A stretch of 64,000 nucleotides of DNA from an uncultured Clostridia bacterium (GTDB lineage: Bacteria > Bacillota > Clostridia > Peptostreptococcales > Acidaminobacteraceae), in contig CAKMJV010000006.1 in NCBI GenBank assembly GCA_927417275.1, positions 1 through 64,000 on the forward strand, written 5' to 3'. A model generated the notes under the pieces. That model searched no databases. It was not told the origin of the DNA and saw nothing but the letters and a program-made list of their open reading frames with translations. This document shows, piece by piece, positions 1-8,981 of the stretch; the first letter of the stretch is position 1; the number at the start of each line of letters is the position of its first letter. The position numbers and the translations under genes were made by a program.

Positions 1-714
1 CGTGATTGCACCATTGACGAGTACAAAATTGCCAACAGCGCCATCCATCATGTTATCAAGATAGACAAAGGATCCATCTGTATTAAAATTTCTATCTTGA
101 ATGATCAAAGGAATATCGTTTATGCCATAGTCATCAGGAAGGTTTAACTCTTTTGAATTTTCGTCTTCAACGATAATCATGCCTGCTAACCCATAATAAA
201 CCTGAATGGCTGTCGTCCCAATCACATGAGGATGAAACCACAGCGTCGATGCGGGTTGGTTAATCGTGAAACTCGGTTCCCAAATGGATTGGGGTTGAAT
301 CAGTTGATGAGGGCCGCCATCAGAAGTGCCAGGAACAACGAGTCCGTGCCAATGGACTGATGTTGCCATATCTAACTCATTTTTAACGTGCATGCGCACT
401 TCTTCACCATTGCTGACTTTGATGACTGGTCCAAGATAATTACCATTATACCCCAAAGTAGGTGTCTGTTTGCCTTCTATAAAATTTGAAAGGCCATTCT
501 GAGCGCTTAAATAATAATCTGCTACCAGTTCCTCTGGATTGGAGTCAATAAGTAGCTGTGGTATTGGCAACAAGCCGGTATTGCTTACTTCCGATTGTTT
601 TTGCGGAGGTGATTGTATTGGCATTTCAAATGATTGGTTATTCATGTACACATAAATTCCGCTTAAAATAATCAGAGCGATCACAACGACAAATAATCCC
701 CATTTCATTTTCAT
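1..714 (-). CDS. Multicopper oxidase, N-terminal part (runs off the window)
   Basis: This is the first 238 codons of a copper-dependent oxidase of the CueO/CotA/SufI superfamily; the 3' part lies outside the window. A hydrophobic segment at about residues 6-22 serves as export signal or anchor, so it acts outside the membrane. Two copper-ligand motifs of cupredoxin domain 1 are present: HWHG at 121-124 and WFHPH at 159-163. The type 1 copper site would be in the missing part. The ATG follows AGGAGG with 6-nt spacing. It lies downstream of the copB, copZ and copA genes on the same strand, which suggests periplasmic-side or cell-surface Cu(I) oxidation as part of copper resistance. The family assignment is firm; the substrate is inferred from context. 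Confidence 0.9.
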   Translation of the reverse strand, partial: MKMKWGLFVVVIALIILSGIYVYMNNQSFEMPIQSPPQKQSEVSNTGLLPIPQLLIDSNPEELVADYYLSAQNGLSNFIEGKQTPTLGYNGNYLGPVIKVSNGEEVRMHVKNELDMATSVHWHGLVVPGTSDGGPHQLIQPQSIWEPSFTINQPASTLWFHPHVIGTTAIQVYYGLAGMIIVEDENSKELNLPDDYGINDIPLIIQDRNFNTDGSFVYLDNMMDGAVGNFVLVNGAIT

Positions 715-783
715 AACCTTCACCTCCTAGAAAAATCGAAATCAAATTAGTAATGAGAATTTACAACTTTCTAAATATTAGGT

Positions 784-2898
784 TTAATCGATTTTTAAAA
801 ACTTCGCATTAATAGCCACAATAACTGTGCTTAACGACATAAAAACGGCGCCTAATGCCGGACTAATTAGGATCCCTTGATTATAGAGTACACCAGCAGC
901 TAGTGGAAGTGCAATTAAGTTATATCCAGTTGCCCAAATTAAATTTTGAATCATTTTTTTATAAGTCGCTTTTGAGAGTTTGATAATATTGACGACATCT
1001 AATGGATTGCTCTTGACTAGTATAATATCTGCGGTTTCTATGGCAACATCTGTCCCTGCACCAATTGCAATACCAAGATCTGCTTTCGCTAAAGATGGGG
1101 CATCATTGACACCGTCGCCAGTCATAGCGACTTTTTTACCTTGTTTAATCAAGGCATCGATTTTATCCGATTTTTCTTGAGGCAACACTTCTGCAATCAC
1201 TGTATCAATATTTAATATCTTGCCCACATATGACGCAACTTTATGATTGTCACCAGTCAGCATGATGGATTCGATGTGCATCTCTCTCAATGTGTTGATC
1301 GCTTCCATAGCTGTCTCTCTAATGATATCTGAAAGGGCAATATAACCGATTAATTTGTCATCTTCAAGGACAAAAACCACGGTCTTACCTTGCTGCGCCA
1401 ACTCTTCGTAATGTTCAAAATTAAAATCAAAATTTTGAAGCTTCATATAACCAGGACTCACAACCATGATCTTTTTATCATTGACAGTCGCCTGCAATCC
1501 TTTTCCAGGCAAATTAAGGTAGTCACTTACTTCAAACAGCTTTAGATTTCTTTGTTTACCCTCTTTTACAATCCCTTTGGCAATTGGGTGCTCCGAGTTG
1601 GACTCAACTGAATAGGCAATAGCAAGTAATTCGTCCTCCGTTTTATCAATTGCTCTAATATCTGTAATTCCAAATGCACCTTCCGTCAATGTGCCTGTTT
1701 TATCGAAGACAACTGAGTTCACTTTTCGAGCATTCTCAAAAGCATTCCTGTTTCTAATCAGTAGTCCATTCTTAGCACCAATACTTGTGGAAACAGCTGT
1801 TACTAGTGGTGTCGCCAATCCGAGAGCATGAGGACAAGAGATAATAATGACGGTAACTGCTCTTTCAATAGAAAAAGCAACGCCTTTACCCAACACCATC
1901 CATGATGAAAACGTGATCGTTCCAGCTACAATTGCAATATAAAACAACCACTTAGCAGCCAAATCCGCTAATCTTTGTGTCTGCGATTTTGATTCCTGGG
2001 CTTCTCTTACCAAGCGAACGACTTGTGATAAGAAAGTAGCATCGCCAACTTTACTCACTTTAAATTTGAGAACACCTTCTCCATTTATTGAACCACCGAT
2101 GACTTCGTCACCGCTTGCTTTGTCAACTGGAACGGACTCACCAGTAATCATCGATTCATTCACTTCAGAATTGCCATCAAATACATCACCATCAATCGGT
2201 ATTTTTTCACCTGGCTTTACCAAAATTGCATCTCCTGTTTTCAAGCTACTTACAGGCACATCTTTTTGGTTTCCATTTTCATCTATGAGATGCGCTTCTT
2301 CTGGCATTAATTTAAGTAATTCGTCCAATGCCCTAGAAGCACCTAAAACCGATTTCATTTCGATCCAGTGTCCCAATAGCATGATGACAATCAGTGTTGC
2401 GAGTTCCCAGAAGAAGTCATTCCCAATCTTTGTGAATACAGCAACAGCACTATAGCTGTACGCAACCGAAATTGCAAAGGCTATCAGTGTCATCATTCCA
2501 GGATTTTTACTTTTCAATTCATCAACAGCGCCTTTTAAAAATGGTTTCCCACCATAGATAAATAGGATGGTTGACAAGACAAACAATAAATACGCGTCCC
2601 CTGTAAAACGCCAATCTACACCTAGAAACATTTGGATCATCGGTGAAAGGACAAGAATTGGTACCATAATAAATAATGAAACAAAGAATCTTTTCTTAAA
2701 ATCCTCTACCATCATTGCATGATGGTCATGATGGCTCTCGCCATGTTTAGTTTGATCGTGTTGACTATGATCATCATGTTGACTATGATCATTTTTATTT
2801 TCTTGAAGGCTTTTATCGTGTTCATGATTACTGTGATTATGCTCTTTCATATTATGATCTTCTTGATTATGACCTTTATGCATATTGTTTTCGCTCAA
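784..2898 (-). CDS. copB: CopB-type P1B ATPase (CPH motif), heavy-metal exporter
   Basis: Membrane ATPase that exports copper or silver. The cytosolic N-terminus has no HMA domain but a histidine-rich stretch (about residues 6-62, many DHSQHD/HDH repeats). The transmembrane metal site is CPH (about Cys355-Pro-His), which defines the P1B-3/CopB class; TGES, DKTGT (phosphorylated Asp near 399) and GDGVNDAP are all present. About 704 residues, normal for the family. An upstream GTG at 2907 overlaps the Shine-Dalgarno AAGGAG, so the TTG at 2898, 8 nt after it, is the better start. It follows copZ after 150 nt containing a strong hairpin. The CPH class usually exports Cu(II), Cu(I) or Ag(I); which one here is not visible. 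Confidence 0.93.
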   Translation of the reverse strand: MSENNMHKGHNQEDHNMKEHNHSNHEHDKSLQENKNDHSQHDDHSQHDQTKHGESHHDHHAMMVEDFKKRFFVSLFIMVPILVLSPMIQMFLGVDWRFTGDAYLLFVLSTILFIYGGKPFLKGAVDELKSKNPGMMTLIAFAISVAYSYSAVAVFTKIGNDFFWELATLIVIMLLGHWIEMKSVLGASRALDELLKLMPEEAHLIDENGNQKDVPVSSLKTGDAILVKPGEKIPIDGDVFDGNSEVNESMITGESVPVDKASGDEVIGGSINGEGVLKFKVSKVGDATFLSQVVRLVREAQESKSQTQRLADLAAKWLFYIAIVAGTITFSSWMVLGKGVAFSIERAVTVIIISCPHALGLATPLVTAVSTSIGAKNGLLIRNRNAFENARKVNSVVFDKTGTLTEGAFGITDIRAIDKTEDELLAIAYSVESNSEHPIAKGIVKEGKQRNLKLFEVSDYLNLPGKGLQATVNDKKIMVVSPGYMKLQNFDFNFEHYEELAQQGKTVVFVLEDDKLIGYIALSDIIRETAMEAINTLREMHIESIMLTGDNHKVASYVGKILNIDTVIAEVLPQEKSDKIDALIKQGKKVAMTGDGVNDAPSLAKADLGIAIGAGTDVAIETADIILVKSNPLDVVNIIKLSKATYKKMIQNLIWATGYNLIALPLAAGVLYNQGILISPALGAVFMSLSTVIVAINAKFLKID

Positions 2899-2986
2899 TT
2901 TAATCACTCCTTTTCAGTAATTGATTTAAATGACAGTCTTGTAAAGATTGTACCCATTGATTGCATTGCAAAACATTAGCAATTTG

Positions 2987-3036
2987 TGAAACAATACTGA
3001 CCCTCCTTCAAAAATACATTGAAAGAGGGTCAGTAT
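2987..3036 (-). terminator. Hairpin between copZ and copB
   Basis: A 17-bp stem with one mismatch (arms 2994-3010 and 3020-3036, core GACCCTC/GAGGGTC) lies just after the copZ stop codon on the minus strand and is followed by a weak U-rich run (TTGTTTC). It could end copA-copZ transcripts, or partially attenuate or stabilise them so that copB is expressed at a different level. Confidence 0.6.
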
Positions 3037-3059
3037 ATTATGTTTTTAATTTTGCGTAA

Positions 3060-3269
3060 TTATTGGATTGCTTCCACAGTATAGCCAACATCATCAATAG
3101 CATCTTTTAAAAGTTGATCCTCAATCTTGTCATCTGCTTCAATCGTCGCTCTTTTTTCTTCGAGACTAACGACTACTGAATTTACACCATCAATTTCAAG
3201 TAATGCATTTTCTACTCTTTTTACACAATGACCACAAGTCATCCCAGATATTAAAATCTCTTTTTTCAT
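3060..3269 (-). CDS. copZ: Copper chaperone CopZ (HMA domain)
   Basis: A 69-residue cytosolic HMA-domain protein that binds Cu(I) and hands it to CopA. The metal-binding loop is GMTCGHC at residues 9-15, so the ligands are Cys12 and Cys15, with a His between them as in bacterial CopZ. The length is standard for the family. It lies 71 nt downstream of copA on the same strand and is probably cotranscribed from the CsoR-like regulated promoter upstream of copA. A strong hairpin follows the gene. Confidence 0.95.
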   Translation of the reverse strand: MKKEILISGMTCGHCVKRVENALLEIDGVNSVVVSLEEKRATIEADDKIEDQLLKDAIDDVGYTVEAIQ

Positions 3270-3340
3270 ATTATTTACCTCTTTCTTTTTTATTAGTTTC
3301 TTATGAAAATTGCATCATTGGGCAACTTCCAACACTTCAC

Positions 3341-5881
3341 TTAAATAGCTTCAGTTACAGTAACAATTTTGACATTTTCATATACCTGAACATTTACACT
3401 TTGAAAACTTTTATCTTCTTCTTTTGTAAACGGTTTAAATTTCTTAAGTCTTAATGCATTGGTTAATACCGAAACCGAGCTTAAAGACATGGCTGCAGCT
3501 GCAATAATTGGATTGAGTTTAGGTCCACCAAATGCGTAAAGAAGACCTGCGGCGACAGGGATACCTGCTACGTTGTAGGCAAAAGCCCAGAAGAGATTCT
3601 GCTTTATATTTCGAATCGTACTTTTGCTCAACTGAAGCGCCGTTGGAACATCCATAAGATCACTTCGCATTAAGACGATATCAGCTGATTCCATCGCAAC
3701 ATCTGTTCCACTTCCAATTGCAATGCCAATATCTGCTTGCGCAAGTGCGGGTGCATCATTTATGCCATCACCAACCATTGCGACTTTTTTTCCTTCTGAC
3801 TGAAGCTTTTTAACTTCGTTGGCTTTGTCCTGAGGCAGAACTTCTGCAAGAACGCGGTCAATGCCTACTTGCTTAGCTATCGCTTCAGCCGTTTTACGGT
3901 TATCACCTGTTATCATAGCCACTTCTATGCCCATTTTATGAAGCGTCTTGATCGCTGCTAAACTTGAAGGTTTTACAACGTCTGCAACCGCAATTAGACC
4001 TTTAAGTTTTGAGTCTATAGAAACATACATTGGCGTCTTACCCTCTTCTGCCAATCGATCTGCATGTTCTGTATAACCATTTAAGTCAATGCCTTTTCCG
4101 TTCATAAGTTTCTTATTTCCCAAATATAGCATCTGTCCGTTGATTGTCACTTGAATGCCGTGTCCAGGTATTGCTTGAAATTGATCTACTTTGTACAATG
4201 AAAGATTTAATTTCTCAGCACCTTTTACAATTGCATCCCCGAGTGGATGTTCAGAGCCCTTTTCTGCAGATGCAGCGAGTCTTAACAATTCATTACTATC
4301 AAGGCTATCAGAAACGATGATATCTGTAACTTGAGGTTTACCTTCCGTTATTGTTCCAGTTTTATCAAATACAATAGTCTTTATTTTATGGGCAACTTCG
4401 AGGGCCTCACCACCTTTAATGAGAACCCCATTCTCCGCGCCTTTGCCTGTTCCGACCATAATAGCTGTCGGTGTTGCAAGACCAAGTGCACATGGACACG
4501 CAATAACGAGTACTGCAATAAATATAGTAAGTGAAAATACTTCTGATTCGCCACTTAGATACCAAAGTAAAGCTGACAAGGTTGCTATAACAAATACAAC
4601 AGGTACAAAGTATCCGGAAACGACATCCGCTAAATGAGCGATTGGTGCTTTTGAGCCCTGAGCATCTTCAACGAGTTTAATAATCTGAGCTAACGCGGTA
4701 TCACTTCCAACCCGTGTCGCTTTAAATCTAATGGAACCGTTTTTATTGATACTTGCACCGATGACTTTATCACCTTTAAATTTTTCAACAGGCATGCTTT
4801 CACCTGTAAGCATGGACTCATCTACAGAAGTATGACCTTCAACAATTTCACCATCTACAGGAATTTTTGAACCTGGTTTTACAATGATGATATCACCTAC
4901 TTCGACTTCCTCTATTGGTATCTCAATCTCTTGATCTCCTTGAAGGACTATCGCTGTTTTCGGTGCTAAACCCATCAGTTTTTTGATAGCTTCTGAAGTA
5001 CGGCCTTTAGAAACTGCCTCCAGAGCCTTTCCAAGTAAAATCAGCGTAATGATGACGCCAGCTGTTTCGAAATAAAGATCTTCTACAAAATGAAAATCGC
5101 CCTGCGAAATTCTGTAAGTTGAATAAACACTATATAAAACTGCTGCCGTTGTTCCCATAGCAATTAGCGAATCCATATTGGGTTGTCTTCGCCATATTGC
5201 GTTGAATCCAACTGTATAAAAGCGATAACCTGCTACTACAATTGGGATGGTAAGAACTAATTCTACCAAAGCATATACGAGTGGGTATTGCATTGGAGCT
5301 AAAAACGAAGGTAGTGGCCACCCTAGCATGCCACCCATTGCAATGTAGAGAAGTGGTACTGAAAATATGAGCGAAACGATAAACTTTCTCCACAATATTT
5401 TGATTTCTTTTTCTTTACGAAGTTTATCGCCATCTATTTGCTGTGTGTTATCAATCTCTAGAGGTTGATACCCCGCTTTAACGATTGCTTGTTTTATTTC
5501 TGAAATTCTCAGTTTTCTTGAATCATACTTAATTTTAAGCTTTTCTGTGGCAAAATTTACGGAAGCCATTTCGACACCCGGTAGTTTTCCCGTTGCTTTT
5601 TCAATGGCTACCGCACACGCAGAACATGTCATGCCGCCTATTGGGATGGTAATTTCTTTCCCAGTCTCTGCTTCAATTACTTCATATCCTGCTTTTATAA
5701 CTGCTTTCTTGACCTCATCAAGTGCCAATTTCTGTTCATCATATGTCACACTCAATTTCTCCGTTGCATAGTTTACAGAAACATCTTTAACATTTGGTAA
5801 TTTTCCAACGGCTCTTTCGATGGCTTTCGCACATGCTGAGCAAGTCATACCACCTATCTTTAACTGTACAAAATTCATCAT
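3341..5881 (-). CDS. copA: Cu(I)-exporting P1B-1 ATPase CopA with two HMA domains
   Basis: Main Cu(I) efflux pump of the membrane, 846 residues. Two N-terminal HMA domains each carry GMTCSAC (Cys14/17 and Cys86/89). The membrane metal site is CPC at about 462-464, the phosphorylated aspartate lies in DKTGT (about D506), and GDGINDAP and the TGES actuator motif are intact. The last 30 residues form a non-conserved tail after the final transmembrane helix. The protein begins with two consecutive Met codons; GGAG lies 5-8 nt upstream. The promoter carries a CsoR-like palindrome. CopZ is encoded next, so chaperone and pump are made together. Confidence 0.97.
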   Translation of the reverse strand: MMNFVQLKIGGMTCSACAKAIERAVGKLPNVKDVSVNYATEKLSVTYDEQKLALDEVKKAVIKAGYEVIEAETGKEITIPIGGMTCSACAVAIEKATGKLPGVEMASVNFATEKLKIKYDSRKLRISEIKQAIVKAGYQPLEIDNTQQIDGDKLRKEKEIKILWRKFIVSLIFSVPLLYIAMGGMLGWPLPSFLAPMQYPLVYALVELVLTIPIVVAGYRFYTVGFNAIWRRQPNMDSLIAMGTTAAVLYSVYSTYRISQGDFHFVEDLYFETAGVIITLILLGKALEAVSKGRTSEAIKKLMGLAPKTAIVLQGDQEIEIPIEEVEVGDIIIVKPGSKIPVDGEIVEGHTSVDESMLTGESMPVEKFKGDKVIGASINKNGSIRFKATRVGSDTALAQIIKLVEDAQGSKAPIAHLADVVSGYFVPVVFVIATLSALLWYLSGESEVFSLTIFIAVLVIACPCALGLATPTAIMVGTGKGAENGVLIKGGEALEVAHKIKTIVFDKTGTITEGKPQVTDIIVSDSLDSNELLRLAASAEKGSEHPLGDAIVKGAEKLNLSLYKVDQFQAIPGHGIQVTINGQMLYLGNKKLMNGKGIDLNGYTEHADRLAEEGKTPMYVSIDSKLKGLIAVADVVKPSSLAAIKTLHKMGIEVAMITGDNRKTAEAIAKQVGIDRVLAEVLPQDKANEVKKLQSEGKKVAMVGDGINDAPALAQADIGIAIGSGTDVAMESADIVLMRSDLMDVPTALQLSKSTIRNIKQNLFWAFAYNVAGIPVAAGLLYAFGGPKLNPIIAAAAMSLSSVSVLTNALRLKKFKPFTKEEDKSFQSVNVQVYENVKIVTVTEAI

Positions 5882-5902
5882 TCTTCACTCCAATCACTTG
5901 CA

Positions 5903-5922
5903 ATTATACCCCGTGGGGGTAT
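5903..5922 (-). promoter_or_regulatory. CsoR-like operator overlapping the copA -10 box
   Basis: The palindrome ATACCCCGTGGGGGTAT (5906-5922) matches the G/C-tract type of operator bound by CsoR copper-sensing repressors (TAC-CCC/GGG-GTA symmetry). On the minus strand it runs into a perfect TATAAT (5908 to 5903), so a bound repressor would block RNA polymerase. No convincing -35 hexamer is seen at the normal distance. The copA start lies 22 nt downstream. No csoR gene is in the window, so the regulator would be encoded elsewhere. Confidence 0.8.
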
Positions 5923-6064
5923 TTGTTGCTTTAATTATCACATGCTTTTATGTAGATTTTATGAAGAATACAAATAAATTTCACATTCATCAAAAATCCA
6001 TTTGAATATATGCTTCAAATATCGTGAACGAGGTGAAAATCAAGTAATTCATAGCTTCTCCAGA

Positions 6065-6109
6065 TTCAAACAAACCGGAATATTTCTAAATTAATCCGGT
6101 TTGTTTGAA
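6065..6109. repeat. Perfect 15-bp inverted repeat
   Basis: Arms TTCAAACAAACCGGA (6065-6079) and its exact reverse complement (6095-6109) are separated by a 15-nt A/T-rich loop. There is no T-run on either side, so a simple intrinsic terminator is unlikely. It may be a structured RNA element, a protein-binding site or a decayed repeat end. Confidence 0.55.
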
Positions 6110-6247
6110 GTCTCCAAATTTAAGTTTAAAAGAACTAATCCTCATGATTTTCGGAGATAAAATCTCATTTTGAATTCATATTAAGTTTTAACAATTTTTA
6201 AAAAATTGCGATAATCTCTGCCATTTTCAGTCCTCCTTGATTTACAT

Positions 6248-6280
6248 AGAAAAAGGGACACTCATTGTATAAGCATCCCT
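6248..6280 (-). terminator. Rho-independent terminator after rlmD
   Basis: On the minus strand AGGGATGCTTA pairs with TGAGTGTCCCT using three G-U pairs, and the stem is followed by TTTTTC. It closes the transcript that contains rlmD. It would not pair fully on the plus strand. Confidence 0.7.
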
Positions 6281-6451
6281 AAATATCTTGACTATATTAT
6301 TCATTTTCATCTATAAATTGCTTTGTGTACCCTACGTCCAGGTATACACCAGCTGAAACGCTCATCCGACTCACAAGATGCTTTTCTCTTGATAAATCGG
6401 GTTTCACTTCAAAGGTCCAAAACTTGACAAAGTGTGTAAATTCAACGATTT

Positions 6452-7825
6452 CTACATAGATTTCTTTTGTAGCTTTACAATACTCTCCACACCACCCGTC
6501 CACGGAAACATATCCACCAGCGTCACATTTGAAGCCGTATACCCATACTTCCCAAACACCACCAAGTCCTCTAAGAGTGTGGAAGGGTTGCACGAAATGT
6601 ACACGATTTCGGGGATGCCGTATGAGGCGATATGCGCGGTGGTTTTCTCACCCATGCCGCTGCGGGGAGGATCTACGACGATTACCTCGGGTTTTTCCGT
6701 GACAGTTTCAAGCACCTTAAAAACGTCACCGCATAAGAAGGTGCAGTTATCAAGGCCGTTGAGTTTTGCGTTTTCACGTGCGGCTTTCACGGCATCTTCT
6801 ACGATTTCTACACCGATAACTTTGCGAGCAGCGCGTGCCATGATTTGACCGATGGTACCTGTACCGCTAAATAAGTCAAAACAGATTTTGTCATCGAGGT
6901 TTGGAATCAGGTCCATGGCGGTTTGGTAAAGTCTTTCTGCCCCATGTGAATTGGTTTGGAAAAACGAATACAAAGTGATTTTAAAGGAGAGTCCCAGTAT
7001 TTTTTCAGTGATATGCGTTTGTCCGTGTAAACACACGATTTCACCTGAAACCACATCGCCAAGACCGTCATTTTTTACATAGAGTAGGCTGGCAAGTGTG
7101 CCCTCCAGTGGCAATGTAAGCATGTACTGGGCAAAGGCGTGTTGATCGAAAGCATTGCCATCGGCGTCTGCGGCTTGGGTGGTAGCAGAGAGAGCCACCA
7201 TGACTTCACCTGTGGCTTTACTTTTCCGAACCACCAAATGGCGTAAGAATCCGATGTTGCTGCGCTTGTTGTATTTTAAGAGGCCGTTTTCTGTGGCATA
7301 GGCGAGGACACCCGTCTGAACCGTTCGAAAGTCCGCATCTGCCAGGTGACAAAACGGCACGTTCACCACATCGTGATGATGGCCTTTTTTGTGCATGCCC
7401 AGTGTTAACGGACCGTCTTTAAAGGCGTCGCCAAAAGAAAATTCCATTTTATTTCTGTATTCAAAATGCTCGGGACTGTGGATCATCTCATTAAAGGTTA
7501 GCGGGAGGCACGCTTCATCAAACAGGTTGCGAACGCTCTCCATCTTTGCTTTGACTTGGTCTTCGTAGCTGAGGGTTTGGAGCATACAACCGCCGCAAAC
7601 ATTAAAATGCTCGCAAAACGAAGGCTGCTCGTTTGGTGCACGCTGTATCACTTCAAGAGCACGTGCTTCCACGCGACCGCTTCTCTTTTTGCTAATACGA
7701 CATAAGACTTCTTGTCCTTTGAGTACGTTTTTGACGCGTATGTCTTGGTCTTCGAACGAGCCGATGCCGACATTTGGATATTTTACGCGATTGATAATCA
7801 AGTTTAGTTCTTGTCCTTTTTTCAA
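6452..7825 (-). CDS. rlmD: 23S rRNA (uracil-C5)-methyltransferase RlmD/RumA family
   Basis: SAM-dependent enzyme that makes 5-methyluridine in 23S rRNA (U1939 in E. coli numbering, or U747 in RlmCD-type relatives). It has an N-terminal TRAM domain (about 1-60), a cysteine cluster for a 4Fe-4S centre (CEHFNVCGGC near residue 71), a methyltransferase core with FDLFSGTGTIG, the VDPPRSG motif and the catalytic Cys in ISCNPSTL. It has 457 residues and is complete for the family. The start is TTG at 7825, 8 nt after GGAGG. A terminator separates it from the upstream HAD gene. The frame ends with KKSM, yet another frame stays open to 6297 next to the terminator (see findings). Confidence 0.93.
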   Translation of the reverse strand: MKKGQELNLIINRVKYPNVGIGSFEDQDIRVKNVLKGQEVLCRISKKRSGRVEARALEVIQRAPNEQPSFCEHFNVCGGCMLQTLSYEDQVKAKMESVRNLFDEACLPLTFNEMIHSPEHFEYRNKMEFSFGDAFKDGPLTLGMHKKGHHHDVVNVPFCHLADADFRTVQTGVLAYATENGLLKYNKRSNIGFLRHLVVRKSKATGEVMVALSATTQAADADGNAFDQHAFAQYMLTLPLEGTLASLLYVKNDGLGDVVSGEIVCLHGQTHITEKILGLSFKITLYSFFQTNSHGAERLYQTAMDLIPNLDDKICFDLFSGTGTIGQIMARAARKVIGVEIVEDAVKAARENAKLNGLDNCTFLCGDVFKVLETVTEKPEVIVVDPPRSGMGEKTTAHIASYGIPEIVYISCNPSTLLEDLVVFGKYGYTASNVTLVDMFPWTGGVESIVKLQKKSM

Positions 7826-7841
7826 GTTAGATGCCTCCGTT

Positions 7842-7871
7842 AAAAAAATAATCCATCAAATCGATGGATTT
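7842..7871 (-). terminator. Terminator between the HAD phosphatase gene and rlmD
   Basis: AATCCATC and GATGGATT (7851-7858, 7864-7871) form a stem on the minus strand followed by ATTTTTTTAA. The HAD stop codon lies inside the stem. It ends the long operon that starts at 12.7 kb. Confidence 0.7.
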
Positions 7872-8518
7872 TCAAGTTCAGTAAAGCGATAAATATAATG
7901 ATCTGCGTCTGCTTTGATAACGTCCATATAGGGCTCAGAAAGCGCGTCATAAATGGCGATAACTTTCATGCCTGCATTTTTAGCCGCTTGTACACCTGCG
8001 TGTGTGTCTTCGAAAACGAGGCAGCGATGGGGCTCTACCCCTAAGTCTTCCGCCACTTTTAAGAAAATATCGGGTGCGGGTTTACCGCGCTTTACTTCAC
8101 ACGATGTGCGCATGGAGCCGAAATAGGTGTGAATACCGTGTGCCGTGACCACTTCTGTCAATAGATCGCGTGAATTACTGGTGCCGATGCCCAGTTTGAT
8201 GCCGCACTGGCTGGCACTTTCTAGAATTTGCTTTGCGCCTTCTTTCAGTGCGATGCGTGATCTGTAAAAGTGACGCGCCATTTCGTTCCATTCGGCTTGG
8301 ATGATTTCTATGGGTTCAGTCAAATGAAAACGGTCAATAAAATAATTGGCCGTTTCAGTAAAGCTCATGCCTTCAATTTCTTTTTGTAAATCCTCAGGTA
8401 ATGTGATGCCGCGTTTTTCTAAAAAATCGATGTCAATTTGCTTCCAAATCCACATAGAGTCGATTAGGGTACCATCCAAATCAAAGATGATGGCATCAAT
8501 GTCTTTAAAGTTTTGCAT
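7856..8518 (-). CDS. HAD-superfamily phosphatase (beta-phosphoglucomutase-like)
   Basis: A 220-residue cytosolic hydrolase of HAD subfamily I with an alpha-helical cap. Motif I is FDLDGTLIDS (about residues 12-21, nucleophile Asp13), motif II the SN pair near residue 115, and motif III/IV is FEDTHAGVQAAKNAG. The physiological substrate cannot be read from the sequence; relatives act on sugar phosphates or phosphoglycolate. The ATG lies 1 nt after the stop codon of the upstream thioesterase gene, so the two are translated together. It is the last gene of the operon and is closed by a terminator. Confidence 0.85.
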   Translation of the reverse strand: MQNFKDIDAIIFDLDGTLIDSMWIWKQIDIDFLEKRGITLPEDLQKEIEGMSFTETANYFIDRFHLTEPIEIIQAEWNEMARHFYRSRIALKEGAKQILESASQCGIKLGIGTSNSRDLLTEVVTAHGIHTYFGSMRTSCEVKRGKPAPDIFLKVAEDLGVEPHRCLVFEDTHAGVQAAKNAGMKVIAIYDALSEPYMDVIKADADHYIYRFTELENPSI

Positions 8519-8519
8519 G

Positions 8520-8942
8520 CTATTCCTCGTTTTCTAATATTATTTCTCTTAAAGTTGCTTTGTCCATTAATATCTTATGTTGAATCACACTGCGCGTATG
8601 TTTACCGACGCAGATCTGACCGAAATCATCATACGCTTTCATATGAATGGTATACTTCCAGTTTTCAACTTTTACGATCCGTACTTCCACCGTGATGGTT
8701 GCCCCTAAGGTAGACGGTTTGAAATGATCCACTTCTACATGATGCCCGATGGAAACGTAGCCTTCTGGTAGAGATGGGTCTATCATCGATGAACTGGCTT
8801 CCACTAAAAAAGCAACAAGCCGCGGCGTAGCAAAAAGATTATCTATTTTGCCACTGCCAAACTTAAGCGAAGTATCATCAATGGTAACTTTCTTTTGTAA
8901 TGTGTGAACGGTGCCAACTTCTAGCATTTTTACTGCTTCCAT
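8520..8942 (-). CDS. Hotdog-fold thioesterase, FlK-like
   Basis: A 140-residue single hotdog domain related to fluoroacetyl-CoA thioesterase FlK and PaaI-type enzymes that hydrolyse acyl-CoA. The conserved parts are an ATPRLVAFLVEASS helix, a GHHVEVDHFKPS strand and a C-terminal strand ending around HTRSVIQ; Thr, Glu and His at these places fit the FlK catalytic triad. Preferred acyl group unknown. The ATG is preceded by AAAGGAGG at 7 nt. It lies in an operon before the HAD phosphatase, and its function there may be clearance of a side product, which is inference only. Confidence 0.82.
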   Translation of the reverse strand: MEAVKMLEVGTVHTLQKKVTIDDTSLKFGSGKIDNLFATPRLVAFLVEASSSMIDPSLPEGYVSIGHHVEVDHFKPSTLGATITVEVRIVKVENWKYTIHMKAYDDFGQICVGKHTRSVIQHKILMDKATLREIILENEE

Positions 8943-8981
8943 AATAACGCCTCCTTTTTCTCACAACCCAAAAAGTTTCAA

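Larger units (their letters stand above)
5923..6451. other. Non-coding gap between copA and rlmD
   Basis: Apart from the copA control region this gap holds a perfect 15-bp inverted repeat (6065-6079 and 6095-6109, core ACCGG/CCGGT, 15-nt loop), an A/T palindrome (6192-6208), a tiny ORF with a strong ribosome site (6198-6224), the rlmD terminator (6248-6280) and an open frame running from inside rlmD to 6297. No complete gene is recognisable. Confidence 0.6.

Noticed and set aside
2700..2840. Short tandem repeats in the 5' part of copB
   Set aside because: They encode the histidine-rich metal-binding N-terminus (DHSQHD repeats) and need no further explanation.
4419..4637. Plus-strand frames inside copA and copB
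   Set aside because: They mirror conserved ATPase codons and lack translation signals.
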